Of a stretch of DNA of 64,000 nucleotides, positions 1-8,575 are shown piece after piece. Location of the stretch: positions 62,001 to 126,000 of the forward strand of contig DCYB01000010.1 in NCBI GenBank assembly GCA_002331385.1, in the 5' to 3' direction. The translations under genes and the position numbers were made by a program. Every line of letters starts with the position of its first letter. Positions within the stretch are counted from its first letter, which is position 1. The DNA is from Comamonadaceae bacterium UBA2121. Its GTDB lineage: Bacteria > Pseudomonadota > Gammaproteobacteria > Burkholderiales > Burkholderiaceae_C. A model generated the notes under the pieces. That model was not told where the DNA came from. It ran no database searches and worked only from the letters and a program-made list of their open reading frames with translations.

Positions 1-2028
1 TTCTCGCAGGGCTTGCTGTTCAAACCACGTGGCGAGTTGTGCGATGCGCGCGGCCAGCGCGGGAATGTCGGCGCCGGGCTTGCCACGAAAACCATGCAGC
101 AATTTGGCGCAGCGCAGGCGTTCCATCAATGCGGCGATGTCGCGCGCGTCTCCCGGCAGCAGCAGATTGACGACATCCGGGTCGAGCTCGGCCTCCACGC
201 CGCCGCGCGCGATGGTGAGTACCGGGCCAAAGCGGGGATCGCGGCGCAGTCCGAGCAGGAGTTCGTGATCAAAGGGCAACATGGTCTCGACGAGCACGCC
301 TTGAACGGGGAGTTGCAGCTCTCGTCCCAACGCGAAAAGGCGCGCGACGGCTTGCTGGAGCGCGACTTCATCCTGAATGCGCAGGATGACGCCGCCTGCA
401 TCGCTTTTGTGCAGCAGTTGGGTGGACTGTAGTTTGGCCACCAGGGGGTAGCGGAGGTTGTCGGGCAGTGCATCGCCTTCGCCGATCAGCCAGCCCTGTG
501 GAAGTGCAATCGCGTCCTGTTGGGCGAGCAGTCGTTTGCCATCCCATTCGCTGAGCGCAGCGGCGCTGTGGCCGTTGTCGTGCATTCGGAGAAGCGCGGG
601 CGTATCGCTTGCCGCGATGCGTTGCTGCGTGTGTGCCGCGGTCAGGCAGCGGGACATGGCCGTCGTCGCCTGCGGAATGTCGAGGAACACCGGAATGCCT
701 TCGGCCTCCAGCGCCTGGATGCTGCTTTCCAGCGCGCCTACCCAGATCACGATGATGGGGCAGTGGACCTGCTTGCGCGCTTGGGAGAGTGCGTCAACGA
801 ACGCATCAGCGATGCTGTGCATCATGCCGATGAACAGCACAATGGCATGCGTGTCTTTGTCGGCGGCAAGTTCCCGCATGGCGCGCCCGATCATGGGCGT
901 GTCTTGCAGCACGTTGCCGGTAATGTCCAGCGGGTTGGCGGGATGCACGAAGCTGGGCAGCACCGGTTGGAGGGCCGCCTCGATCTCCGGTGTGAGCGCT
1001 GGAAGCACCAGTCCGCGCGGCTCGCAGGCATCGGCAATCAACACACCTGCGCCCCCTGAGACGGTCATCACGGCCAGCTTGGGGCCAAGCGGAGTGGCTT
1101 TGTGCAGCAGCAAACGCGCTGCGTCGATCATCTCGGTCAAGCTGTGTACGCGAATTGCGCCGTGTTGCGAGAGGCAGGCGTCGTACAGCGCATCATCGCC
1201 GGCCAGTGCGCCGGTGTGCGAGGCTGCCGCAGCGGCACCTGCGTTGGAGCTGCCCGCCTTGATGGCCACAACCGGTTTGCCTGCCCGTGCAGCGCGGTCG
1301 AGTGCATCGCGAAACGCATCCGTGCGGCGCACGTCTTCCAGATACAACCCGATCACTTCGGTATGCGGGTCGTTCACCAGAAAGTCGATGGCCTCGGCTG
1401 CGTCCACGTCGCACTCGTTGCCCGTGGTGACCCAGTGACTGAAGCCGATTCCACTGCGCAGCACGATGTCCATCCAGTACGCGCCCAGCGCGCCGCTTTG
1501 GCTGACAAAAGAAAAGTGACCCTGGCGTAGCGGGTGGCTCTCCAGCGCCGTGGTGAACGTGGCAATCAGGCCCGAACTGCTGTTGGCCACGCCCAGGCAG
1601 TTGGGGCCGACGATCGCCACGCCGTGCTCCCTTGCGAGTTGGGTGAGCTGTTGCTGCAGTGCGCGCCCCGCATCGTCAAGCTCGGCGAAGCCGGAAGAGA
1701 AGATCACGAATGCCTTCACACCGCAGGCAATGCCTTCACGCACAGCGGACTCTACGCGGGCTGCAGCCGTCCCAATGATGGTCAGATCGACGGGCTTGCC
1801 GATGGCCTGGATGCTGGGAAAGCAGGCCAGTCCCTGCACTTCGGTGCGGCTCGGGTTGACGGGGAAAAGCTCGCCCTTGTAGCCACGCGAAAGCATGTAG
1901 GCGATAGGGCGACCGGTGATTTTGGCCGGATCTGCGCTGGCGCCCACGACGGCGATGCTGCGTGCGTTGAGCAGTGCATCGAGGCGATGAGTGGCGCTGC
2001 CGCCGGCCTGTCGAGCATGTGAATTCAT
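1..2028 (-). CDS. Acyl-CoA synthetase, ADP-forming type (C-terminus beyond window)
   Basis: Converts a carboxylic acid to its CoA thioester using ATP, giving ADP and phosphate. Translating the minus strand from the ATG at 2028 gives 676 codons with no stop, running off the left edge, so only the last few tens of residues are missing from a family of about 700. Visible signatures are the N-terminal CoA-binding Rossmann segment SIAVVGAS (residues 24-31), GPNCLG (141-146), SQSGALG (176-182), and an ATP-grasp tail with HGFRGKPGAD close to the edge. It is divergent from the acyl-CoA dehydrogenase operon across a 143-nt AT-rich spacer and probably supplies that pathway with its first CoA ester. The substrate is unknown; family members act on acetate, pimelate, feruloyl and aryl acids. 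The family call is firm, the substrate is not. Confidence 0.88.
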   Translation of the reverse strand, partial: MNSHARQAGGSATHRLDALLNARSIAVVGASADPAKITGRPIAYMLSRGYKGELFPVNPSRTEVQGLACFPSIQAIGKPVDLTIIGTAAARVESAVREGIACGVKAFVIFSSGFAELDDAGRALQQQLTQLAREHGVAIVGPNCLGVANSSSGLIATFTTALESHPLRQGHFSFVSQSGALGAYWMDIVLRSGIGFSHWVTTGNECDVDAAEAIDFLVNDPHTEVIGLYLEDVRRTDAFRDALDRAARAGKPVVAIKAGSSNAGAAAAASHTGALAGDDALYDACLSQHGAIRVHSLTEMIDAARLLLHKATPLGPKLAVMTVSGGAGVLIADACEPRGLVLPALTPEIEAALQPVLPSFVHPANPLDITGNVLQDTPMIGRAMRELAADKDTHAIVLFIGMMHSIADAFVDALSQARKQVHCPIIVIWVGALESSIQALEAEGIPVFLDIPQATTAMSRCLTAAHTQQRIAASDTPALLRMHDNGHSAAALSEWDGKRLLAQQDAIALPQGWLIGEGDALPDNLRYPLVAKLQSTQLLHKSDAGGVILRIQDEVALQQAVARLFALGRELQLPVQGVLVETMLPFDHELLLGLRRDPRFGPVLTIARGGVEAELDPDVVNLLLPGDARDIAALMERLRCAKLLHGFRGKPGADIPALAARIAQLATWFEQQALRE

Positions 2029-2044
2029 ACGTCAGTACTTTCTA

Positions 2045-2152
2045 TATAGAGAATGAAATTCTATGAAAAGTATTTGAAATCCAATGATGCAGCACTAAAA
2101 ACAGTGAAAACCCTAGTATTTTTTCAAATTTAGTTGAAATACATTCTCTATA
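2045..2152. promoter_or_regulatory. Divergent promoter with 11-bp inverted repeats
   Basis: This AT-rich spacer separates the divergent CoA synthetase and acyl-CoA dehydrogenase genes. TATAGAGAATG at 2045-2055 recurs as its exact reverse complement CATTCTCTATA at 2142-2152. Each copy lies about 20 nt from the start codon of the nearer gene, so one regulator bound at both copies could control both directions. No regulator gene is adjacent, and the motif matches none I know. Confidence 0.5.
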
Positions 2153-2171
2153 AAGAAATTTATTCAACGAG

Positions 2172-3326
2172 ATGAATATGAGTCTGAACTTTAGCTTTTC
2201 ACCCGAACATGAAGCCGTGCGCGATACCGTGCGCCGCCTGTGTCGCGACGAACTCGCGCCGTTGGTGGAGCAGGCGGAAGAGAACGAAAGTTTTCCCAGG
2301 CATGTGTTCAAGCGTTGGGGTGAGCTGGGTCTGTTCGGTGTGCGCTATCCAGAGGCCGATGGCGGCAGCGGGCTCGACAAGATCAGCGACTGCATCGTGC
2401 GCGAAGAGTTGAGCTACATGAGCCAGGCGTTTGCAACGAGTTGGTCGGCCCAGTCGCACCTGTCGATCTGGCCGATCTGGAAGATTGGCACGGAGCAGCA
2501 GAAAGAGCGCTTCTTCAGGCCCGCGCTGGCCGGCGACAAGGTGGCCGGGTTTGCGCTGTCGGAGCCGGATGGGGGCTCCAACATCCGTGCGATGAAGACC
2601 AAGGCCGAGAAGGTGGATGGAGGCTGGAAGCTCAGTGGTAGCAAGCTGTACATCACCAATGCGCCGATCGCCGATTTCCTGATGGTCGCGGCGCGCACGT
2701 CGCCCGAGTTGAAGCCGGATGCCATCAGTCTGTTCATTGTCGAGCTGCCGCACAAAGGGTTTGACATTCACAAGCTCAAGAAGGAAGGTATTCGGGCGTC
2801 GGAGACTGCGCTCATCCACATCGAAGACGCATTCGTGCCGGACGACTGTCTGGTGGGCGAGCGTACGGGCACCTATCCGGTACTGTTGGAGTGCTTGAGC
2901 GAAAACCGTGTGGGCGTGGCTGCCAATGCGTTGGGCATGGCGCGTGCAGCGTTTGACGCGGCCCATTCCTTTGCCGAGGACCGCATCGTTGCGGGCAAGC
3001 GCATTGGTGACTATCAGGCCGTTGCGCACAAGTTGGCCGACATGTCTGCGCAGATCGAGTCCGCCAAATGGATGGTCTATTACGGCGCGTGGATGGTCGA
3101 TCAGGAGCGCCTCGATGCCGCGACTGCGGCCCGGGTGAAGCTGATCGCGACCGAGACGGCGCTCTCGGTGAGCGAGCAGGCCATCCGTATTCACGGCGGC
3201 GCGGGGATCATGCGTGAATATCCGGTGGGCCGCATTCACCGCGATGCGTTCGTGTACGTCATTGGGGAAGGCACCAGCGACATCCAGCGCAACATCATTG
3301 CACGCGATCTGGGCTTCAAGCCCTGA
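2172..3326 (+). CDS. Acyl-CoA dehydrogenase (catalytic Glu near the C-terminus)
   Basis: FAD enzyme that introduces an alpha,beta double bond into an acyl-CoA; 384 aa, normal for the family. The N-terminal helical domain begins FSFSPEHEAVRDTVRR. The C-terminal GEGTSDIQRN segment carries the usual catalytic glutamate at about residue 366. On helix G, where isovaleryl-type enzymes have Glu, this protein has LSENRV with Asn aligned. It is the first gene of the long operon and ends 14 nt before the thiolase-like gene. The start could be ATG 2172 or ATG 2178; no strong ribosome-binding site decides. It probably oxidises the CoA ester made by one of the two ligases at the cluster ends. Confidence 0.92.
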   Translation: MNMSLNFSFSPEHEAVRDTVRRLCRDELAPLVEQAEENESFPRHVFKRWGELGLFGVRYPEADGGSGLDKISDCIVREELSYMSQAFATSWSAQSHLSIWPIWKIGTEQQKERFFRPALAGDKVAGFALSEPDGGSNIRAMKTKAEKVDGGWKLSGSKLYITNAPIADFLMVAARTSPELKPDAISLFIVELPHKGFDIHKLKKEGIRASETALIHIEDAFVPDDCLVGERTGTYPVLLECLSENRVGVAANALGMARAAFDAAHSFAEDRIVAGKRIGDYQAVAHKLADMSAQIESAKWMVYYGAWMVDQERLDAATAARVKLIATETALSVSEQAIRIHGGAGIMREYPVGRIHRDAFVYVIGEGTSDIQRNIIARDLGFKP

Positions 3327-3339
3327 GGCAGGTGATGCG

Positions 3340-4491
3340 ATGACCATGAACGCATTCATCACCGGCGCGTACGACACCGCCGTCGGCGAATTGCCGGGCA
3401 GCAGTTGCATGGCGCTGCACGCCGAAGCGGCACTGGGCGCTGTGGCCGACGCGGGGCTGGAACTCTCCGATATCGATGGCGTGCTCTGCGCTTACTCGTT
3501 TACCGAACCGCATCTGATGCTGGCCTCGGTGTTCTGCGAATACCTTGGCATCCATCCCGGCACCTGTCTGGCGATCCAGGCGGGCGGCGCGAGTGCCTGC
3601 ATCATGATCATGCAAGCGGCCGCGCTCGTGGCCAGTGGACAGTGCCAGCACGTATTGGTGGTGACGGGTGACAACCGCTTGACCGGCATGTCGCGCGACG
3701 GCGCCGTGGCGGCCCTGTCGGAAGTGGGGCATCCGCAGTTTGAGCGGCCATTCGGAATCAGCGTGCCTGCGTCCTACGCGCTGGTGGCGCAGCACTACAT
3801 GCACCAGTATGGCGTGACGTCGGAGCAACTGGCAGCCATCGCCGTGGAGCATCGACGCCATGCCGGCCGCCACCCGAAAGCCCATAAGCGCGAGGCCATC
3901 ACCGTGCAGGACGTGCTGGCTTCCAGGATGATCGCCGAGCCGCTGCACATGCTCGACTGCTGCCTGATTTCGGACGGTGGCGCCGCGCTCGTCATCAGCA
4001 GCCGCAGCGCTGCGCGCGACACACGCGGCGGCGCGGTGGAGATCCTCGGAGCGGGACAAGGACACACGCACGAACACATCCTGGCGGCTCCTAGTCTGGT
4101 GGATTTCGGCTGCAAGACGTCGTCGCACACAGCGTTTGCACGCGCTGGTGTCACGGCTTCGGATATCGATGTGGCGCAGATCTACGACTCGTTCACGATC
4201 ACCCTCGCTGTGGAACTGGAGTCGATCGGCTTTTTCGAGCGCGGCGAGGCCGGCGTAGCCGCCGCAGCGGGAGCGATGGGGCTGGGCGGCACGCTGCCAT
4301 GCAATACGCATGGAGGGCTGATGTCCTATGCGCATTCCGGTGCGGCGGGCGGCATGTTCCATGCAGTGGAGGCCGTGCACCAATTGCGCGGCCACGCCGA
4401 TGCGCGCCAGGTGCATGACGCGAAGCTCGCCTTTGTGCATGGCGATGGCGGCATTTTGTCTGCCCATTGTTCACTGGTGTTGGGAGTGTGA
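3340..4491 (+). CDS. Thiolase-fold protein (SCP2/Ltp2-like), lacks thiolase cysteines
   Basis: A 383-aa member of the lipid-transfer-protein/SCP2 thiolase-like group that partners DUF35 proteins. Where thiolases have their nucleophilic Cys (CAS/CSG), it has GGAS with Gly at about residue 83. The usual HDCF is YDSFT, with Tyr at about 282. The C-terminal Cys-Gly-Gly motif is replaced by HGDGG. A late AHSGAAGG retains the HPxGA-like His. Loss of both cysteines argues against classical thiolysis. In Ltp2-type steroid aldolases, similarly altered proteins bind a DUF35 partner and perform retro-aldol cleavage of a beta-hydroxyacyl-CoA. The DUF35 gene begins one base after its stop. The start is ATG 3340, behind AGGCAGGTGA. 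Aldolase function is inference. Confidence 0.8.
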   Translation: MTMNAFITGAYDTAVGELPGSSCMALHAEAALGAVADAGLELSDIDGVLCAYSFTEPHLMLASVFCEYLGIHPGTCLAIQAGGASACIMIMQAAALVASGQCQHVLVVTGDNRLTGMSRDGAVAALSEVGHPQFERPFGISVPASYALVAQHYMHQYGVTSEQLAAIAVEHRRHAGRHPKAHKREAITVQDVLASRMIAEPLHMLDCCLISDGGAALVISSRSAARDTRGGAVEILGAGQGHTHEHILAAPSLVDFGCKTSSHTAFARAGVTASDIDVAQIYDSFTITLAVELESIGFFERGEAGVAAAAGAMGLGGTLPCNTHGGLMSYAHSGAAGGMFHAVEAVHQLRGHADARQVHDAKLAFVHGDGGILSAHCSLVLGV

Positions 4492-4492
4492 G

Positions 4493-4912
4493 ATGAGCGT
4501 GAGCCAATACCCCTTGCAGCGTCCCGATGCGCATACCCGGAACTTCTGGGATGGCTGCGCCGAGGGCGAACTGCGCTATCAACGTTGCGCGCAATGCGGC
4601 CACGTGCAGTGCATTCCTCGCTCGCTGTGCGAGCAGTGCCAAGGCACCGATCTGCAATGGAGCGTATCGCGCCGGGCAGGCACGGTGCTGACGTGCACCA
4701 CCGTGCATCGGGCACCGCTTCCTGCGTTCAAGGAGATGGTGCCTTACGTGATCGCCATCGTGGACATGGACGAAGGCTTTCGCGTCATGGCGAATGCGCT
4801 GTCGGTCGTTCAGCAGGATGCCATCGCCATTGGCAACCGGGTGCGCATCGGGTTCAAGAACGTGCATGGCATGGCGCTACCGGTCATTGAAAGTGTGGAG
4901 GGCAACCCATGA
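4493..4912 (+). CDS. DUF35 zinc-ribbon / OB-fold protein
   Basis: A 139-aa Zn-ribbon plus OB-fold protein. The ribbon cysteines are C32, C35, C46 and C49 (CAQC...CEQC), after the usual FWDG entry motif at 18-21. Such proteins bind thiolase-fold partners and are required for activity, as in the DUF35 part of ChsH2 with Ltp2. It lies one base after the thiolase-like stop, and its own stop overlaps the next start (ATGA), so all three are translationally coupled. The start ATG 4493 was chosen for this coupling and because it gives the family's normal N-terminus. Confidence 0.9.
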   Translation: MSVSQYPLQRPDAHTRNFWDGCAEGELRYQRCAQCGHVQCIPRSLCEQCQGTDLQWSVSRRAGTVLTCTTVHRAPLPAFKEMVPYVIAIVDMDEGFRVMANALSVVQQDAIAIGNRVRIGFKNVHGMALPVIESVEGNP

Positions 4913-5307
4913 CGAGCGATCCCATTGTGTTCGACGATTTCGTTCCAGGTGCACCCATGGGTGAACGCGTGGAGGTGTATGACGCTGAGCAGGCGCGTCG
5001 CTGGCAAAGCATCTTCGGCCAGGCAGAAGGCGGCTCCGCTGCTGAAGGAGCAAGCATGGCCGTGATCAGCATGATGCGCGGCTATCTGAACCTGGTCACG
5101 CCACGCCCGCCGGGCAACGTGCATGCGCGCCAACGCTTGCAGATGCACGGCATACCCCGTGCGGGCGAGTCCATCCGCATCGCGGTGCGCTGCACGGGCA
5201 AGGAGCTTCGCCGTGAGCGCAAATATGTCGAACTCGCGGTGCAGGGAAGCGGTGCGCAGGGCCGTGCGCTGTTCGCAGCGCAACTGAGTCTGATCTGGGC
5301 AGCGTGA
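4909..5307 (+). CDS. MaoC-like hot-dog protein, apparently non-catalytic half
   Basis: A 132-aa single hot-dog protein starting FDDFVPGAPMGERV. It lacks the hydratase-2 signature (NDxNPLHxD...GxxxAHG) present in the following gene, so it probably serves as the non-catalytic subunit of a heteromeric enoyl-CoA hydratase, like the N-terminal half of ChsH2 with ChsH1. It overlaps the DUF35 gene upstream by ATGA and the catalytic MaoC gene downstream by GTGA, a layout that fits stoichiometric co-expression. A stand-alone thioesterase-like role is possible but less likely in this context. Confidence 0.78.
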   Translation: MTSDPIVFDDFVPGAPMGERVEVYDAEQARRWQSIFGQAEGGSAAEGASMAVISMMRGYLNLVTPRPPGNVHARQRLQMHGIPRAGESIRIAVRCTGKELRRERKYVELAVQGSGAQGRALFAAQLSLIWAA

Positions 5308-5732
5308 ACACCATGGACAAGCACCACAACTTTCCTTCCACGCTGCAACCCTGCGGCCTGACGGTGACCGACGAGAGCATTCGTGTTTACGCCGAACTCA
5401 CCAACGATTTCAACCCGCTGCATGTGGACGCGGAGTTTGCCGCGACGACGTCGATGGGCCGCCAGATTGCCCACGGAACCATGTCGTTGTGCCTGCTGCT
5501 GCAGTGTTTGCAGCGCAACCTGGGGGATGCGGCACTGGGGACGCTGGATCTGGATGTGCGTTTCGTCCGGCCGATCTACATCGGTGACGAGGTGCATGCC
5601 GGTGGGGAAGCGGTTGCCGATCAGCCCGGCAACTGGAACGTGTGGGTGCGAGGAAGCGACGGTGAGCCCCGCATCGTGGGCACGTGCCTCATCCCTTCGC
5701 ACGACGCCGCGGATGGAACAAGGAGACAGTGA
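5304..5732 (+). CDS. MaoC family enoyl-CoA hydratase, catalytic subunit
   Basis: A 142-aa hot-dog hydratase that would add water to a 2-enoyl-CoA. The hydratase-2 motif is present: TNDFNPLHVD followed by GRQIAHGTMS, which supplies the catalytic Asp/His. The GTG start at 5304 overlaps the previous stop (GTGA); an alternative ATG lies at 5313 but has no ribosome-binding site. The stop overlaps the start of the E1alpha gene. With its partner it should act after one of the acyl-CoA dehydrogenases, yielding the beta-hydroxyacyl-CoA that an Ltp2-like aldolase would cleave. Confidence 0.85.
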   Translation: MNTMDKHHNFPSTLQPCGLTVTDESIRVYAELTNDFNPLHVDAEFAATTSMGRQIAHGTMSLCLLLQCLQRNLGDAALGTLDLDVRFVRPIYIGDEVHAGGEAVADQPGNWNVWVRGSDGEPRIVGTCLIPSHDAADGTRRQ

Positions 5733-6775
5733 TGGCGAATGGCAAGAAGAACACACAGGCAGCGCAACTGCAAGCTGCGCAAGCGCCGATGCACACGCCG
5801 GTGCACACGCCTGTGCAAACCCAACGACTGACGGCGCTGTATCGCACCATGAGCCTGATCCGTCACGTTGAAACGGCGCTCACACGATTGTTTGCCAATG
5901 GGGAGGTCCCAGGCTTCATTCATCTGAGCATCGGCCAGGAGGCCGTGGCCACGGGCGTGGCGAGCGCACTGGCGGCGCAGGACACGCTGGCGACGACGCA
6001 CCGTGGACACGGGCATGTTCTGGCGCGCGGCATGGACGTGACCGGCTTCATGAAAGAAATCATGGGGCGTGAAGGGGGATTGTGCAAAGGGCGGGGCGGC
6101 TCCATGCACGTGGCCGATTTGAGTCTGGGCATTCTGGGCGCGAATGGCATCGTCGGTGCCGGCATTCCGATTGCGCTGGGCAGTGCCATGGCGCATCAGC
6201 AACGCAAGACCGGCGGTCTGTCCGTGGCGTTCTTTGGCGATGGCGCCATGGCCGAAGGCGTGCTGCACGAGACGCTGAACATGGCCGCGCTCTGGAAGTG
6301 CCCCATGCTTCTGGTGTGCGAGAACAATGGCTGGTCTGAGTTTTCTCCGACATCACGGCAGTTCGCCGCCCAACTGGAAAAGCTGGCCCAAGCCTTCGGC
6401 ATCGCCTATGCCCGGGTCGACGGCAATGATGTGATCGCCGTGTCGGACGCCGCAACCCAAGCCTGCGAACAACTGCGCGCCGGTGACGGTCCCTTTGTGC
6501 TGGAGTGCATGACCACACGGGTGCGTGGTCATTTTGAAGGGGATTCACAGAAATACCGCGACGCAGGTGATCTGGAGTCGGTGCACGAGCACGATCCGCT
6601 GACTGCGGCGCGCACCACCTTGCAGGCCAATGGCGTAGAGACCGCCGCTTTGGATGCGCTCATCGCGAGCGAAGTGGAGGCCGCGATCGACGCCGCACGG
6701 GCCGATGCATTGCCCACCTTCGAGCGCGCGATCCTGGACGTCTACACCCGCACAGCAGAGGAGACACGGGCATGA
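5732..6775 (+). CDS. 2-oxo-acid / acetoin-type dehydrogenase E1 alpha subunit
   Basis: Thiamine-diphosphate E1alpha, 347 aa. The ThDP/Mg motif is GDGAMAEG...CENN, and GHGHVLARG and RGGSMHVAD precede it as in AcoA and PdhA proteins. ATG 5732 was chosen because AAGGAGA sits just upstream and the ATG overlaps the previous stop. The first 30 residues are a low-complexity tail (HTPVHTPVQT) encoded by short tandem repeats. It pairs with E1beta (ATGA overlap), E2 and E3 downstream. The complex would oxidatively decarboxylate a 2-oxo acid or thiolytically cleave an acetoin-like hydroxyketone. The sequence alone does not choose between these. Confidence 0.92.
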   Translation: MANGKKNTQAAQLQAAQAPMHTPVHTPVQTQRLTALYRTMSLIRHVETALTRLFANGEVPGFIHLSIGQEAVATGVASALAAQDTLATTHRGHGHVLARGMDVTGFMKEIMGREGGLCKGRGGSMHVADLSLGILGANGIVGAGIPIALGSAMAHQQRKTGGLSVAFFGDGAMAEGVLHETLNMAALWKCPMLLVCENNGWSEFSPTSRQFAAQLEKLAQAFGIAYARVDGNDVIAVSDAATQACEQLRAGDGPFVLECMTTRVRGHFEGDSQKYRDAGDLESVHEHDPLTAARTTLQANGVETAALDALIASEVEAAIDAARADALPTFERAILDVYTRTAEETRA

Positions 6776-7749
6776 GCAGCACGGAAATGCGTTATGTGAA
6801 CGCGGTGACCCAGGCCTTGCGTGACAGCATGGAGCAGGACCCCACCGTGATCGTGATGGGAGAGGATGTGGCGCATGCGGGCGGCTCGTTCAAGGCCACG
6901 CGTGGACTGCTCGACACCTTTGGCGAAGGCCGCGTGATCGATACGCCAATTTCCGAAGCGTCCATCACGTCGGCGGCCGTGGGCATGGCGATGACCGGAT
7001 TGAAGCCGGTAGTCGAAATCATGTTCATGGATTTCATCACGCTGTCCATGGATGCGCTGGTCAATCAGGCCGCCAAGGCGCGCTACATGTTTGGCGCGCA
7101 GGGGTCCGTACCGATGGTGTTGCGCACGCCGCATGGCGGTGGGTTGAGCGCCGGGCCGCAGCATTCGCAGTGTCTGGAGGCGTGGCTCGCGCATGTGCCC
7201 GGGCTCAAGGTGGTTTGCCCATCGACGCCGCAGGACGCCTACAGCCTGCTGCGTGCTGCGATTGCGGATCCTGATCCGGTGATGTTCATCGAGCACAAGG
7301 CGATGTATGCCAGCAAGGGGCAGGTGGATACGACCGTGAGCGCACGGGTGGGGCAGGCGCGCGTGGCGCGCCAGGGCTGCGACGTGACGCTCGTGACCTA
7401 CGGCGCCACTGTGGCGGTGTGCCTGAAGGCGGCCGAGCAACTCGCCAGCGAGGGCGTGGAGGCGGAGGTGATCGATCTGCGCTCGATCCAGCCGTGGGAC
7501 AAGGAGACGGTGCTCGAGTCGCTGTCGCGCACGCATCGGGCGTTGGTGGTGCATGAGGCGGTACAGGCTTTTGGCGTCGGCGCAGAGATCGTGGCAACGA
7601 TCGCCGATGAAGGCTTTGACGAGCTGGATGCGCCGGTGCTCCGGGTGGCCGCGCCGTTCATGCCAGCGCCCTTCGCCAGCTCGCTGGAGAAAGGCTACAC
7701 GGTCACCGTGGAGCGCGTACTCGATGCGGTACGCAAAACCATCGCCTGA
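6772..7749 (+). CDS. 2-oxo-acid / acetoin-type dehydrogenase E1 beta subunit
   Basis: A 325-aa E1beta transketolase-fold subunit. It has the VMGEDV start region, the conserved DTPISEASI and FMDFI segments, and a C-terminal transketolase domain with VHEAVQAFG. It starts inside the stop of E1alpha (ATGA). It forms the alpha2-beta2 E1 with the preceding product. The length and both domains are complete, and I see no damage. Confidence 0.93.
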   Translation: MSSTEMRYVNAVTQALRDSMEQDPTVIVMGEDVAHAGGSFKATRGLLDTFGEGRVIDTPISEASITSAAVGMAMTGLKPVVEIMFMDFITLSMDALVNQAAKARYMFGAQGSVPMVLRTPHGGGLSAGPQHSQCLEAWLAHVPGLKVVCPSTPQDAYSLLRAAIADPDPVMFIEHKAMYASKGQVDTTVSARVGQARVARQGCDVTLVTYGATVAVCLKAAEQLASEGVEAEVIDLRSIQPWDKETVLESLSRTHRALVVHEAVQAFGVGAEIVATIADEGFDELDAPVLRVAAPFMPAPFASSLEKGYTVTVERVLDAVRKTIA

Positions 7750-7780
7750 CGCGATCTGCATAACGATTCAAGGAGAGACC

Positions 7781-8572
7781 ATGTCTGAAGCAACCAATGC
7801 CATCCTCTGCGAGCGCAATGGCCCCGTGGGTGTCCTGACCATCCATCGCCCCCAGACGCTGAATGCGTTGAACACGCCCACGTTGTTGCAGCTGGAAGCT
7901 GCGCTCACTGAGCTGGAGCGGGATGACAGCGTGCGGGTGATCGTGATCACAGGCGCGGGAGAGAAGGCGTTCGTGGCGGGCGGCGACATCGCCGATCTGA
8001 ACAGCCGCCAGGGGTTGGCGCACTATGAAGAGTTTGCAGAGGTCATTCACCGTGTCTTCCGCCGGTTCGAGCTTTCCGACAAACCCACCATCGGGGCGAT
8101 CAACGGCTGGGCGCTGGGCGGCGGCACGGAGTTGTTGCTGACGCTGGACCTGCGGCTGGTGGCGCAAGAGGCGAAGCTGGGTCTTCCCGAAATCAACCTG
8201 GGCCTGTTCCCCGGTGCGGGCGGAACGCAGCGCCTCATCCGGCAGGTGCCGTTGTGCCGTGCGAAAGAGTTGATGTTCACGGGCAACCAGATCACGGCGG
8301 CCGAGGCCGTAGCGCTGGGACTGTGCAACCGCGCCGTGCCGCGTGCAACCTTGATGGAGGAGACCATGGCGCTGGCCCAGCAGATCGCGCAGAAATCACC
8401 GCTCACGCTCAAGCTGCTCAAACGCGCCTTGCGTGACGGAGCAGAGATGCCGCTGGGCGCTGCATTGGCGCACGAACAGGCCATCATCGGTCTCGTGCTC
8501 GACAGCCGGGATGCGCACGAAGGCTGCTCTGCATTTCTTGAAAAGCGCCCCGCGCAGTTCATCGGAAAGTAA
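7781..8572 (+). CDS. Enoyl-CoA hydratase/isomerase (crotonase family)
   Basis: A 263-aa crotonase-fold protein. The oxyanion-hole segment VAGGDIADL lies near residues 65-73, and GWALGGGTELLLTLDLRL and LPEINLGLFPGAGGTQRL carry the two usual catalytic acidic positions. ATG 7781 follows AAGGAGAGA. It sits between E1beta and E2, an unusual insertion that ties beta-oxidation to the dehydrogenase complex. It is a second hydratase beside the MaoC pair, which suggests two hydration steps or a retro-Claisen/isomerase role. Confidence 0.9.
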   Translation: MSEATNAILCERNGPVGVLTIHRPQTLNALNTPTLLQLEAALTELERDDSVRVIVITGAGEKAFVAGGDIADLNSRQGLAHYEEFAEVIHRVFRRFELSDKPTIGAINGWALGGGTELLLTLDLRLVAQEAKLGLPEINLGLFPGAGGTQRLIRQVPLCRAKELMFTGNQITAAEAVALGLCNRAVPRATLMEETMALAQQIAQKSPLTLKLLKRALRDGAEMPLGAALAHEQAIIGLVLDSRDAHEGCSAFLEKRPAQFIGK

Positions 8573-8575
8573 GCC

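Noticed and set aside
458..1438. 326-codon plus-strand open frame
   Set aside because: It is antisense to the ADP-forming CoA synthetase, whose minus-strand frame has recognisable motifs along its length. The plus frame encodes Ser/Ala-rich noise.
5780..5822. Short tandem repeats at the start of E1alpha, with similar runs in E2 near 9060 and the AMP ligase near 13990
   Set aside because: They encode flexible linkers or tails in frame and look like ordinary low-complexity linker DNA, not CRISPR or regulatory repeats.
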